64,000 nt of DNA, from the NCBI RefSeq assembly GCF_000379765.1, contig NZ_KB903431.1, positions 573,788-637,787 on the forward strand, in the 5' to 3' direction. Shown here in pieces: positions 34,462-43,601 of the stretch. Made by a program: the position numbers and the translations under genes. The notes beneath the pieces were generated by a model. The model was not told where the DNA came from. It was given only the letters and a program-made list of their open reading frames with translations, and did not search any database. The first letter of the stretch is position 1. Each line of letters opens with the position of its first letter. The DNA is from Flexithrix dorotheae DSM 6795. Lineage in GTDB: Bacteria > Bacteroidota > Bacteroidia > Cytophagales > Flammeovirgaceae.

Positions 34462-35388
34462 ATGAAAGACTTTAATCGAAAAAAATTAACCACTACTTCA
34501 AAAAAAACAGGCTTAATATTGGGGCTTTTATTAATTTCTTCAGGAGGAGCATTTGCCCAAAGTACTTTAAGCGAGACGGCTTCCAGTGATTTTTTCTTAT
34601 GGTTAATTCTTTGCCTAGAGATTTTATTAATTAGTATTGGGCTGGTTTTGATCTTTGTAGTTCTCAGGGTAAATACAATCCTATTTCAGGAAGAAACACC
34701 TGAAGGAGAACCTGTTGAAGAGAAAAGTATTTTCGAAATTTTATCGGAAAAACTTACAGGAGCTGTTCCTATTGAAAAGGAGGATGATGTATTGACTGAT
34801 CATGAATATGACGGCATTCGCGAATTAGATAATAATCTTCCACCATGGTGGGTTGGGATGTTTTATGTTACTATTGTTTTCTCCTTTTTGTATGTTGGAT
34901 ACTATCATTTCTTTGGAGGGACATTACAAGAGGAAGCTTACGAAAATGAAATGGCGGAAGCTAAGGTAGAAGTAGAGGCTTATTTAGCTCAAATGTCTGA
35001 TTTAGTGGATGAGACGAATGTGGAAACACTTACTGATGCTTCTGCTATATCTTCAGGAAAAACGATCTTTCAGGAAAAATGTATAGCCTGCCATGGAGCC
35101 GAAGGACAAGGGGGGATTGGGCCAAATCTTACGGATAATTACTGGATTCATGGTGGAGGTATAAAAGACGTATTTAAAACTGTGAAATATGGGGTGGCAG
35201 AAAAGGGGATGATTCCCTGGGAAGCGCAACTTTCACCAGCCCAAATTCAGGAAGTATCCAGTTACATACTGAGCATTGTGGGCACTAACCCTCCAAATGC
35301 AAAGGAACCACAAGGAGATTTATATCAACCCGAAGGGGAAGAATCGGCTGATGCTGCTACAGGAGATACTGGGAATTCCAGTATTTAA
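34462..35388 (+). CDS. ccoP: cbb3-type cytochrome c oxidase subunit III (CcoP)
   Basis: CcoP delivers electrons to the oxidase core. This 308-residue protein has a signal-like first helix, a second helix (LILCLEILLISIGLVLIFVVL) and a third (PPWWVGMFYVTIVFSFLYVGYYHF), the W-W-V family hallmark. A single cytochrome c domain follows with CIACH (Cys207, Cys210, His211) and, further on, GMIPWEAQLSPAQIQEV, in which Met is the axial ligand. Proteobacterial CcoP usually has two haems c and one or two helices, so one haem and an extra N-terminal segment mark the Bacteroidota form. The acidic C-terminal tail after SYILSIVGTNPPNAKEPQG is disordered. Confidence 0.92.
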   Translation: MKDFNRKKLTTTSKKTGLILGLLLISSGGAFAQSTLSETASSDFFLWLILCLEILLISIGLVLIFVVLRVNTILFQEETPEGEPVEEKSIFEILSEKLTGAVPIEKEDDVLTDHEYDGIRELDNNLPPWWVGMFYVTIVFSFLYVGYYHFFGGTLQEEAYENEMAEAKVEVEAYLAQMSDLVDETNVETLTDASAISSGKTIFQEKCIACHGAEGQGGIGPNLTDNYWIHGGGIKDVFKTVKYGVAEKGMIPWEAQLSPAQIQEVSSYILSIVGTNPPNAKEPQGDLYQPEGEESADAATGDTGNSSI

Positions 35389-35397
35389 TGTTAAAAA

Positions 35398-35440
35398 TAA
35401 AACATCTGGTAATTGCCGCCAGATGTTTTATTATATTCTT
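35398..35440 (+). terminator. Intrinsic terminator after ccoP
   Basis: A 12-bp perfect stem (taaaacatctgg 35398-35409 with ccagatgtttta 35419-35430) is followed by a moderately T-rich tail. It splits the structural genes (ccoS-ccoP) from the assembly genes (ccoG onward). Confidence 0.75.
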
Positions 35441-35580
35441 TCGACTAACCTATGCTGATAAAAGTAGCTGGCTGGATAGAAATAACAAACTTTTTTATTT
35501 GCCACAAATAATTGATTCTTTAGGTGAAGTTGTTCAATATTAAAAAGTACTAATACTTAAACCAATAATATAAACCTATC

Positions 35581-37011
35581 ATGGAAACACTTGAAGGCGT
35601 ATATGAAGACGAATCCGAAAGTTTCCGGGACTCTATTGCCACTGTTGATAAAGATGGTAAACGGATTTGGCTTTATCCCAAAAAGCCAAAAGGGAAATTC
35701 TATAATGCCAGAACCTGGTTGAGTATTTTGTTATTGGGGATTTTATTCGGCACGCCTTTTATTAAAATTGGAGGGGAGCCCCTTTTACTCCTGGATGTGA
35801 TTAACAGAAGATTTGTCATTTTTGGCCAAATTTTCTGGCCTCAGGATTCATTCCTTTTTGCACTTGGGTTAATTACAATAATCCTTTTTGTTGTGCTGTT
35901 TACCGTAGTTTATGGTCGGGTATTTTGTGGTTGGATTTGTCCACAAACCATTTTCATGGAGATGGTATTCCGAAAAATTGAATACTGGATTGAAGGAGAC
36001 TGGAAGAAGCAGCAAAAATTGGATAAAATGCCCTGGAATAATGAAAAGGTTATCAAAAAGACTTCTAAGCAATTAATCTTTTTTTTGATTTCATTTTTGA
36101 TTGCAAATACATTTTTGGCTTATTTCATTGGAATCGAAGAGTTAATTACCATTGTTACTGATCCTCCAAGTGAGCACCTTGCTGGTCTTTTTTCTATCAT
36201 ACTTTTTAGTGGAGCTTTCTATTTTGTGTTTTCAAGGTTGCGGGAACAGGTTTGTACCACCATTTGTCCTTACGGAAGACTTCAGGGAGTTTTATTAGAT
36301 AAATCATCAATTGTGGTGGCTTATGATTATGTAAGAGGGGAAAAAAGAAGTAAATGGAGAAAACAAGAAGACCGGGAGGCAGAAGGAAAGGGGGACTGTA
36401 TTGATTGTAAACAATGTGTTCACGTTTGTCCAACCGGGATTGATATTCGAAATGGAACTCAATTGGAATGTGTTAACTGTACGGCCTGCATTGATGCCTG
36501 TGATGATATCATGCTCAGAATTAATAAACCTACAGGGTTGATAAAATATGCATCTGAAGAGGGTATTGCCAATAATAAACCATTCAGACTTACTGCCAGA
36601 ATTAAAGGATATACAGGGGTATTGGTGATTCTGGTTGGGGTTTTAGTTACGCTGCTATTGAGTAGAAGTGATGTAGAAACCTCTATTTTAAGGACACCAG
36701 GAATGTTGTACCAGGAACAGGAAGATAATAAAATAAGTAATCTTTACAATATCAAAATGATTAACAAGACGAATCGGGATATCCCGGTGGAGTTAAAGTT
36801 AATTGAAAGTAAAGGAGAAATAAAGCTGATTGGGAATAATATAACCCTTGAAAAACAGGGCAAGGCAGAACAGGCCCTTTTCCTTATATTCAACAAGGAT
36901 GACATTACAAAAACCAAGACACAAGTAGAAATTGGGGTCTATTCGAATGGTGAATTAATTGAAACCGTGAGTACAAATTTTTTAGGCCCTGTTGTCATTG
37001 GAAATAATTAG
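35581..37011 (+). CDS. ccoG: Cytochrome c oxidase accessory protein CcoG (FixG/RdxA)
   Basis: CcoG reduces copper for assembly of the cbb3 oxidase. The 476-residue protein has several membrane helices, a CGWICPQT motif, CTTICPYGRLQG, and two ferredoxin-like [4Fe-4S] clusters in CIDCKQCVHVCPTGIDI and CVNCTACIDACDD. The C-terminal periplasmic part is the immunoglobulin-like FixG domain (YNIKMINKTNRDIPVELKL). All cysteines needed are present. It begins a second transcription unit after the ccoP terminator and is followed by the FixH-like gene after 32 bp. Confidence 0.95.
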   Translation: METLEGVYEDESESFRDSIATVDKDGKRIWLYPKKPKGKFYNARTWLSILLLGILFGTPFIKIGGEPLLLLDVINRRFVIFGQIFWPQDSFLFALGLITIILFVVLFTVVYGRVFCGWICPQTIFMEMVFRKIEYWIEGDWKKQQKLDKMPWNNEKVIKKTSKQLIFFLISFLIANTFLAYFIGIEELITIVTDPPSEHLAGLFSIILFSGAFYFVFSRLREQVCTTICPYGRLQGVLLDKSSIVVAYDYVRGEKRSKWRKQEDREAEGKGDCIDCKQCVHVCPTGIDIRNGTQLECVNCTACIDACDDIMLRINKPTGLIKYASEEGIANNKPFRLTARIKGYTGVLVILVGVLVTLLLSRSDVETSILRTPGMLYQEQEDNKISNLYNIKMINKTNRDIPVELKLIESKGEIKLIGNNITLEKQGKAEQALFLIFNKDDITKTKTQVEIGVYSNGELIETVSTNFLGPVVIGNN

Positions 37012-37043
37012 TTAGGAGTTTTTACAGATTAGAACTTAAGCTT

Positions 37044-37490
37044 ATGAAAAAATTTAATTGGGGACATGGAATCACAGTGTTTTTTATATTTTTTGTGATT
37101 TCTATTCTTTGGGCAATTTTTAGCAGCACACGTGAAAATATTCACCTGGTGTCGGAAAATTATTATGCCGAGGAATTGGTTTATGAAGAAAGGATTCAAA
37201 GAATAAAAAACACTTCTTCACTTTCTGAGCATATTGAAATCAATACAGAAAAAGGGTCTCTGGCTTTGAAGTTTCCTCCTGAATTAATACGGCAGGATCT
37301 TTCCGGTACAATTACCCTATTCCGGCCTTCAAATTCAAATTATGATAAAAACTATAGTATTGCCCTGGATAGCTCGGGTAAACAGGTTATTTCAGTTTCG
37401 AATATGGTCAAAGGCATGTATAAGGTGAAAATTGATTTTTCCACTGGAGTAAAGGCTTATTATTTTGAGGAAAAAGTCTATTTGAATTAA
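37044..37490 (+). CDS. FixH/CcoH-like oxidase assembly protein
   Basis: The 148-residue protein has a single N-terminal helix (GITVFFIFFVISILWAIFSS), then the family element ENIHLVSENYYAEELVYEERIQRI and a beta-sandwich periplasmic domain. The Y-Y-x-E-E-x-x-Y-E-x-x-I pattern is typical of FixH in Bacteroidota. FixH/CcoH is needed for stable assembly of cbb3 oxidase. Spacing to ccoG (32 bp) and to the TauE/SafE-like gene (13 bp) shows one transcript. Confidence 0.9.
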   Translation: MKKFNWGHGITVFFIFFVISILWAIFSSTRENIHLVSENYYAEELVYEERIQRIKNTSSLSEHIEINTEKGSLALKFPPELIRQDLSGTITLFRPSNSNYDKNYSIALDSSGKQVISVSNMVKGMYKVKIDFSTGVKAYYFEEKVYLN

Positions 37491-37503
37491 AAAAAAGTGT
37501 GAT

Positions 37504-38205
37504 ATGATTGAGTTCTGGACAGCATTAACTATTGGTGCATTGGGAAGCTTTCACTGCGTTGGAATGTGTGGACCCATTGCACTTGCTCTGCCCATCCAGC
37601 CTAAATCCGGTTCTTCCAGGTTTTTAGGAGGATTAACCTACAATGCTGGTAGGATTTTAACTTATGCTTTAATGGGAGGAATTTTCGGTACCATTGGAAA
37701 AGGATTTACCCTTTTTGGTACCCAACAAAATCTTTCCATAGCCTTAGGCATACTCATTTTATTATCTGTAATTATTCCTTTTGGAGTATTAAACAAGTTT
37801 AACCCTAATTCTTTTATTTCAAGAGGAATAAGCCAATTGAAGGGAGGAATGCGGAAGTTTTTATTACAACGATCTTATAAGTCTCTTTTAACTATCGGGT
37901 TACTAAACGGGCTGTTACCCTGTGGTTTGGTATATATAGGTATTGCTGGTGCGGTTGGAACTGGTAATCCGGTGAATGGAGCCATTTTTATGGCCTTATT
38001 TGGACTGGGGACTCTTCCAATAATGTTTGGAGTTACTTTATTGGGTAATTTAATTAGTATAAAAATAAGAACCTTGGTAAGGAAATCATTTCCTGTAATT
38101 GTGGCTTGTATTGGGATATTATTTATAGTTAGAGGGTTGAATTTCGGCATTCCTTATTTAAGTCCAAAGGCAGAGAATGATCAGGTAATAGAATGTTGTC
38201 ATTGA
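37504..38205 (+). CDS. TauE/SafE-like (urease accessory UreH-type) membrane protein
   Basis: The 233-residue protein has about six membrane helices. Typical elements are LTIGALGSFHCVGMCGPIALALP, whose His and Cys residues suit metal binding, and the second-half repeat LLNGLLPCGLVYIGIAGAVGTG. Members of this group beside cco genes are thought to help copper handling for oxidase assembly. The family is otherwise annotated as sulfite exporter, a name that need not apply here. The tail ends with ECCH, possibly metal-binding. It is the last gene of the cco assembly unit. Confidence 0.87.
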   Translation: MIEFWTALTIGALGSFHCVGMCGPIALALPIQPKSGSSRFLGGLTYNAGRILTYALMGGIFGTIGKGFTLFGTQQNLSIALGILILLSVIIPFGVLNKFNPNSFISRGISQLKGGMRKFLLQRSYKSLLTIGLLNGLLPCGLVYIGIAGAVGTGNPVNGAIFMALFGLGTLPIMFGVTLLGNLISIKIRTLVRKSFPVIVACIGILFIVRGLNFGIPYLSPKAENDQVIECCH

Positions 38206-38217
38206 AATTATATTTTT

Positions 38218-38273
38218 AGGGCGTGTTTAAAATTTAGGTTTTCAGCGAAACAATTAAAAATTAAACATGCTCT
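38218..38273 (+). other. Hairpin with G-U pairs between cco genes and terminator
   Basis: agggcgtgtttaa (38218-38230) pairs with ttaaacatgctct (38261-38273) over 13 positions if two G-U pairs are allowed, with a 30-nt loop. It lies directly before a strong terminator. It could be a 3'-end RNA stabiliser or the remains of a small inverted-repeat element. Confidence 0.35.
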
Positions 38274-38286
38274 TAGATAAAAAAAA

Positions 38287-38325
38287 CGGGAGAATTTCAA
38301 TTTTGAAATTCTCTCGTTTTTTTTC
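38287..38325. terminator. Bidirectional intrinsic terminator
   Basis: The 14-bp stem cgggagaatttcaa (38287-38300) with ttgaaattctctcg (38303-38316), one G-U pair, is flanked by A-run and T-run. It serves the plus-strand cco assembly genes and the minus-strand PorP/SprF gene, which ends at 38338. Confidence 0.88.
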
Positions 38326-38337
38326 TTTCAACAATTA

Positions 38338-39504
38338 TCAGTGATTGACATGTTGATAATTAAGTTTTTCATATTTTTTCCATGGGTTTGGACAAATTAC
38401 TCTTGGATACCCAAATCCTTTACTTCGACCTCTGGTCTTTTGTTTAAAATGATAGGTAATGGAAATTTCATGTGAACCTAATGAGTTTAGGTTATTTAGC
38501 TTAGATACAGTATAGTCGTAACTATAACCAATATTAAAATTATCCAGTTTGAAACCTACCAGAAAAGCCACAGCATCCTGGTTGATACCTGTATCCTCAA
38601 ACCTTTTTACTGGAATTCCTCTATACCAAAAACCCACTACAAGCGGATCATAATTCACATATGCTCCCATACTCAACTGGTCAGATTTTCCCTGGCTGAT
38701 ATACATAATGGTAGGGGTAATACTTTGATCTTTAGCCACTGGATTTCCTCTTAAAAATCCTCCAAATGGTAATTTATATCCGGCATGTAAAGAGAATTTC
38801 ATAGGCAAAGGATCTTTATCTCCCAAAAAAGACATATTTGGAGTATTCAAATGTTGCGCTGAAAATCCTAACCACATTTGGTTAGTGAATAGTAAAGCAC
38901 CTGTTGATACGTCAAGGTAACCTATTTTATCATTACCAAAATTTTCGGCTGTTGGATTACCAGTGGGGCCTCTGTCATCGAGTTGGTCCCCAAAAATTAA
39001 GCTGTTAAAATTTAAATCCCTGAATCCATATCCTACTTGTAATCCCGCCTGTACTGCAACTTGTTTGTTTATTGGTATCAGGTAAGAATATGAGAGGTTG
39101 GCGTCTGTAGAAACCAGGGGGGCAGTTGCCCCACCTCCCTGTTCATCTCTTTTAAGTAATAAACCAAATCCACTTTTATATTTTGGAAAGAATGTATCAA
39201 ATGAAGCAGCATAGGTCACAAAATTAGCTTCCAGCCCTGGCCACTGGTTTCTGTAATTGGCTACAGCCCTTGAATTTCCAGCTGATCCTGTAAAAGCTGG
39301 ATTCAGGTATAATGGAGCTGCATAAAATTGAGTGAATTGAGGATCTTGTGCTTTTGAATCGAAACTCAAAAATGAAAAAGCCAATATAAAGCAGCCAAAA
39401 AGTTTTTTTGCTTTTATCAGTATATTTCCTTCATAGCTGGTTCGGACCTCTCTCATACCTCTTTTTTTAAATTCTTGGCCAAGAAATTTGATATCTGTGA
39501 TCAT
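38338..39504 (-). CDS. PorP/SprF family type IX secretion-associated outer membrane protein
   Basis: The protein (388 residues) matches the PorP/SprF family of beta-barrel proteins. After the signal region (KKLFGCFILAFSFLSFDSKAQ) comes the hallmark DPQFTQFYAAPLYLNPAFTGSAGNSRAVANYRNQWPG, followed by alternating beta strands with aromatic ends. SprF-type proteins are needed to secrete or attach PKD-rich adhesins carrying T9SS type B domains. The start at 39504 adds a charged leader; an ATG at 39456 may be the real start. It lies 190 bp downstream of the 1233-aa PKD protein on the same strand, suggesting a functional pair. Confidence 0.9.
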   Translation of the reverse strand: MITDIKFLGQEFKKRGMREVRTSYEGNILIKAKKLFGCFILAFSFLSFDSKAQDPQFTQFYAAPLYLNPAFTGSAGNSRAVANYRNQWPGLEANFVTYAASFDTFFPKYKSGFGLLLKRDEQGGGATAPLVSTDANLSYSYLIPINKQVAVQAGLQVGYGFRDLNFNSLIFGDQLDDRGPTGNPTAENFGNDKIGYLDVSTGALLFTNQMWLGFSAQHLNTPNMSFLGDKDPLPMKFSLHAGYKLPFGGFLRGNPVAKDQSITPTIMYISQGKSDQLSMGAYVNYDPLVVGFWYRGIPVKRFEDTGINQDAVAFLVGFKLDNFNIGYSYDYTVSKLNNLNSLGSHEISITYHFKQKTRGRSKGFGYPRVICPNPWKKYEKLNYQHVNH

Positions 39505-39694
39505 TAATTATTTTAATATCCTTTTAAATGACTTTGCAAAGAACTATTTGGTTGAAATTTAGTAGTGAATATTTTGTGTATTTTCTCTTTGCAACTTGCA
39601 TGCTAAGTCAAAAATTTCAGTTTTGTCACGCATGTATGTTTTTTTGATTTTTAAACTAATTTAGGTGATCACGAATTATTTATCTTATCATTTA

Positions 39695-42600
39695 TTAAGG
39701 AATTTCTGCTGTTACTGTTTTAGTGTTCCCATCCTGGTCTGTAACAGTTAAACTGACTGTTACAGGTCTGCTTCCTCCAGCAATTGTAACTTCATGCGGG
39801 CCTGGCCCACTGGCACTGGCAGGATTCGATCCCGCTCCAAAATTCCACTGCCAGTCTGTGTAAGTTCCGGTAGAAGCACTTTCAAAAATATACCTCTGGT
39901 CGGCACAATCCAGTCTGGCTGGTCTGGCAATTATCCCCGCAGTAATATCCTGAGGGACTGAACAATCACCTATATTGATCTGCCTGGATACCACTGATGT
40001 ACAACCGTTATTAACAACTGTTAAGGTAACCGTATATTGCCCATCAGAAGGATAGGTATGACTTACAGCAGAGCCTATTGTAGGTGAAGCTGTAGCGTCA
40101 TCTCCAAAGTCCCAACTGTAATAGTTTCCAGTACCGCTTTGGGCTGAAAATGAAACGGTTAAGTCATCACAATCTGCTGTGGAATAGTTGAAATATGCAT
40201 TGGGGTAGGGGAAAACTTCAAAAGTTTGTGAAGCTACTTTTGTGGAAGCATCATCCTGCCCGCTGGTGACCAGGGTAATTCTTTTGGTTCCGGGTGTGGT
40301 CCAATAAACATTTACCGGTCCGGGAACTTCCACAAATCCTTGTTCTAATGTATCACCATCAATTACGGCATCTTCTTCAAAATACCAGGTCCAACCCTGT
40401 AAGTTTTTATTATCATCATACCCTCTGGACATGTCTGTTATTGTCACGGTATTGAACACGCAAGTCTGGGTTGAGGGAATAATGGTAAAATCAGCAAAAA
40501 TGGTATCTGTTCCCAAACCCATAATGTTGAGGGAATCTATAAAAGTTGAAGTACAACCATTTGGATTTGTAGCCTCAAGGGAAACTATATAGCTGCCATC
40601 ATAGGCATAAGTATATGAAGGGTTTTGAACAGTAGAAGTATTTCCCGTAGTATCCAGAGGATTTCCAAAGTTCCATTCATAGTCCACACCAGCAGGGCCT
40701 GTGGTTTGGAAATCAACTACACCACCTGCTCCAATGGTGATATTAAAATCGGAAATAGGCAGTGGAGTTACCTCAAAATTCAATACATGGCTTCTTTCAA
40801 CTACTCCATTTCCCACTACAAGAATGGCAGTTTTAGGACCAGGAGTAGTATAAGTAACGGAATGTGGTCCTTTTGATTCAGAAAAGGCCGGTGTGGCTCC
40901 TTCTCCAAATGACCATTTCCAACTCACCGCATTGGAATCAAGCACTTGTTCAAAAATGACAGGAGAATTGACACAAGGCGGATCTGGAGAAACTGTAAAT
41001 TCCGGATCAATTGGGCCAGGTCCACCAGTCACATTTAATATTGTTGAATCTTCCACAGTACAGCCATCCTTGCTTACGGTTAATTTTACAGCATAATCAC
41101 CCGCCATTAAAAATTCATGATTGGCAATATCAGTGGTATAAAAAGTATTTCCTTTAACCAAATCCTGTATTTCCCACAAGTAAGTAGCATCAGGATCTGC
41201 TGGTCCACCGGAAGACAACTCCACAGAAATCGGAGCAGGGTCAATGGCGCCATTTGCGGGGTCGGTGGTAATGTTGGCGGTTGGTGCATCTGAAACCGTG
41301 TAAGAAATTGTGGTATTATCCGTCAAATTACTTTGATTGGTTACCGTAAGGGAGATGGTTTTTTCTCCAGGAGTAGACCAGGTTACACTATGAGGACCTT
41401 TTGTAGAGGCTGTTGCAGGAGTGGCTCCAACTCCAAAATTCCATTGCCAGGAAATGATATCATCAGGAATGCTATAACTACTATCAGTAAATACAGTAGT
41501 TTCCCCAACACAATTACCACTGGCGGGATCTGCCAGGAATAAAGCTTCCACTTGAGAAAACTGTAATTTACCAAAGATTGCACTCTCATTTTCAGGAGTG
41601 GATGTACCCCATGGTGGGACATTAGCCACAGGAATATTTGTACCCAAAGCACCACCTGAACCACTGCCTGGTTGATATCCGACTACCACTACACCATTAT
41701 GAATGGGAAAGGCTCCATTCAACACCGTATTCCCACCTCCACTGCCTGATCCCGGACTACTACCTGTAAGTGCGGAACTGTAAATCAGGGTTTGCATATC
41801 CGGAGTGAATACCCTGATGTTTTCTGCGGTAACAGCCCTGTATGCTCCTGCTCCGTTGGGATTCATGTGTTTTTGATAGGCATTGGCTGTTGTTAAAAAA
41901 CCACTTGAAGTTGCTATGACATAAATATTTCCAAAACCGTCCGTTTGAAGCGTAATCTTTCCAATGGTGTTGGTTAAATTGGCATTTCCACCATTATGAT
42001 CAGGCCAGCCATCCAGAATTGGTTCACTGCTGGAAGGAATTCCCTGATCGTTGGCAAACCCACTGAAAAAAGTACTGTTCATAAAATCACCTGAGCCTAA
42101 TCCCAATCTTCCCAGCCAGCCAATTTCCCTTCCATCCCCTCCGGTATAATTGGAATGAAAAGTACCAGTTCCACTCCAAAGGTTGGCATTTGTATTACCT
42201 TTTTGTCTGGCTAAAACCAATATAGAATTTCCCTGAGCATAATCAATAGCCAGGGCATCCAGCTGAACAGCCGGTGAAGCCTGAAAAATATCTTCTGTAT
42301 GCAACCTGCTCCACCATTTTTTCGAACCATTTTCTGTGTAGGCAATAACAAAAGATTCGAAAGTGGGAACTCCCACTCTGTTGACTGCATCCACAGTAGC
42401 ACCTATATATATATGATATGATCTTTTATCCACAGCGATTGCTCCAACTTGATGCGAAAAATTTTCTCCCAGTGAATAATTAGTATAGCCCCCCTGCGCC
42501 ATAGTGCTTTGGGGGACATTGGTATTACAGGAGGAAGCGTAAAACATATCTAATGGCCAGGCGCCTCTTTTCGTACCTCCATTTCCATCTGGGGTAAATG

Positions 42601-43396
42601 TTTCAAAATCAGTTTGGTTCCATGACCTTAAGGCACACCTGGTATCGCTAGTCAATAAAACTCCACTGTAAATAGGAACAATTTCCGGATTGGAAAAAGC
42701 TGGAGTCCAGGTATCCGAAACGGTGGCTCCTGTGGTGATATGATTGCCAACATGGTAGCGCCAGTCGGGAACTATATCCAATCCTGAACCGTCTGCCCTA
42801 AGCCTATAAACTGCCGAAAAACCTTTAGCATTGGGGGCTCCCATGGCAAAAACAATTTTTCCGTCTCCCCCCACATCCCAGGGCTGGCGGGATTGGTGTG
42901 CTCCTGAAGCTTCTACATTATAAGCCCAGTCAATGGCTGTGGGAATGCCATTGACAAAGTTGTTATTCAATTTGGCCAGAAAATATCCGCTTGCCGTAGT
43001 GCCGGAAATAAAAAAATCACCACTGTTACCCGATGGTGAATTACTTTTAATGTGCTTAATGTCCTGTACTGCTCCTTGTGGGAAATAAACTACATTTAAT
43101 AATTCCTGCAAATCTTCACTCAGGTGAATAATCATCCCGATTTTGGAATTTCCACCAGCTCCAACATTATTTATGGTTAAGGGGTCTAACTGATTGAGGC
43201 CGGGACTGCCAACTACCCAGGATAGGTCTTCTGCACTTCCGCTGGCTATGTATGTACCATCGGGAAGTTGAATAACAGCATTTAATTGTTCAACCCTGTT
43301 ATTTCCCAAATAGGTTACAATGTTTTGAGCTATAGCCTGGTTGTAAAAAATAAATGTTAAAATGTATAATATAGTAAATTTGTAGTACAGGTTCAT
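39695..43396 (-). CDS. Large secreted PKD-domain protein without a visible T9SS C-terminal domain
   Basis: The protein has 1233 residues. A signal peptide (about 1-23) precedes an N-terminal region of about 600 residues that I cannot assign (it contains LPDGTYIASGSAEDL and phrases such as GFGNIYVIATSSGF that suggest propeller-like repeats). At least five PKD domains follow, with WNFG, WKWSFGEG, YEWNFGNP and YSWDFGDD motifs. The frame stops with a TAA immediately after the last PKD-like domain (TVSLTVTDQDGNTKTVTAEIP). No CHU_C/type A sorting domain is present and none is found in the 190 bp beyond the stop. It is the upstream partner of the PorP/SprF gene. Confidence 0.82.
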   Translation of the reverse strand: MNLYYKFTILYILTFIFYNQAIAQNIVTYLGNNRVEQLNAVIQLPDGTYIASGSAEDLSWVVGSPGLNQLDPLTINNVGAGGNSKIGMIIHLSEDLQELLNVVYFPQGAVQDIKHIKSNSPSGNSGDFFISGTTASGYFLAKLNNNFVNGIPTAIDWAYNVEASGAHQSRQPWDVGGDGKIVFAMGAPNAKGFSAVYRLRADGSGLDIVPDWRYHVGNHITTGATVSDTWTPAFSNPEIVPIYSGVLLTSDTRCALRSWNQTDFETFTPDGNGGTKRGAWPLDMFYASSCNTNVPQSTMAQGGYTNYSLGENFSHQVGAIAVDKRSYHIYIGATVDAVNRVGVPTFESFVIAYTENGSKKWWSRLHTEDIFQASPAVQLDALAIDYAQGNSILVLARQKGNTNANLWSGTGTFHSNYTGGDGREIGWLGRLGLGSGDFMNSTFFSGFANDQGIPSSSEPILDGWPDHNGGNANLTNTIGKITLQTDGFGNIYVIATSSGFLTTANAYQKHMNPNGAGAYRAVTAENIRVFTPDMQTLIYSSALTGSSPGSGSGGGNTVLNGAFPIHNGVVVVGYQPGSGSGGALGTNIPVANVPPWGTSTPENESAIFGKLQFSQVEALFLADPASGNCVGETTVFTDSSYSIPDDIISWQWNFGVGATPATASTKGPHSVTWSTPGEKTISLTVTNQSNLTDNTTISYTVSDAPTANITTDPANGAIDPAPISVELSSGGPADPDATYLWEIQDLVKGNTFYTTDIANHEFLMAGDYAVKLTVSKDGCTVEDSTILNVTGGPGPIDPEFTVSPDPPCVNSPVIFEQVLDSNAVSWKWSFGEGATPAFSESKGPHSVTYTTPGPKTAILVVGNGVVERSHVLNFEVTPLPISDFNITIGAGGVVDFQTTGPAGVDYEWNFGNPLDTTGNTSTVQNPSYTYAYDGSYIVSLEATNPNGCTSTFIDSLNIMGLGTDTIFADFTIIPSTQTCVFNTVTITDMSRGYDDNKNLQGWTWYFEEDAVIDGDTLEQGFVEVPGPVNVYWTTPGTKRITLVTSGQDDASTKVASQTFEVFPYPNAYFNYSTADCDDLTVSFSAQSGTGNYYSWDFGDDATASPTIGSAVSHTYPSDGQYTVTLTVVNNGCTSVVSRQINIGDCSVPQDITAGIIARPARLDCADQRYIFESASTGTYTDWQWNFGAGSNPASASGPGPHEVTIAGGSRPVTVSLTVTDQDGNTKTVTAEIP

Positions 43397-43601
43397 TTAC
43401 ATTATAATTAATTATTTTTAAGCGAATGCTATTATAAACAATAGAGTGCAATTTCTTAAAAAAAGTTGGTGAAGAACTAAATAATAACGAATTTTTGTTT
43501 TTAGCTTTTGATGGAAATTAAACTCTTTAAGTATGAAAACGGTTCATTTTTTGAGTCGTTCCTTACATCTGAACATGTGCAAATAATATTCCTGTTTTTA
43601 A

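Noticed and set aside
38218-38273. MITE or IS relic defined by the agggcgtgtttaa inverted repeat
   Set aside because: Only one copy is visible in this window and no target-site duplication could be identified, so I list it as a hairpin only.
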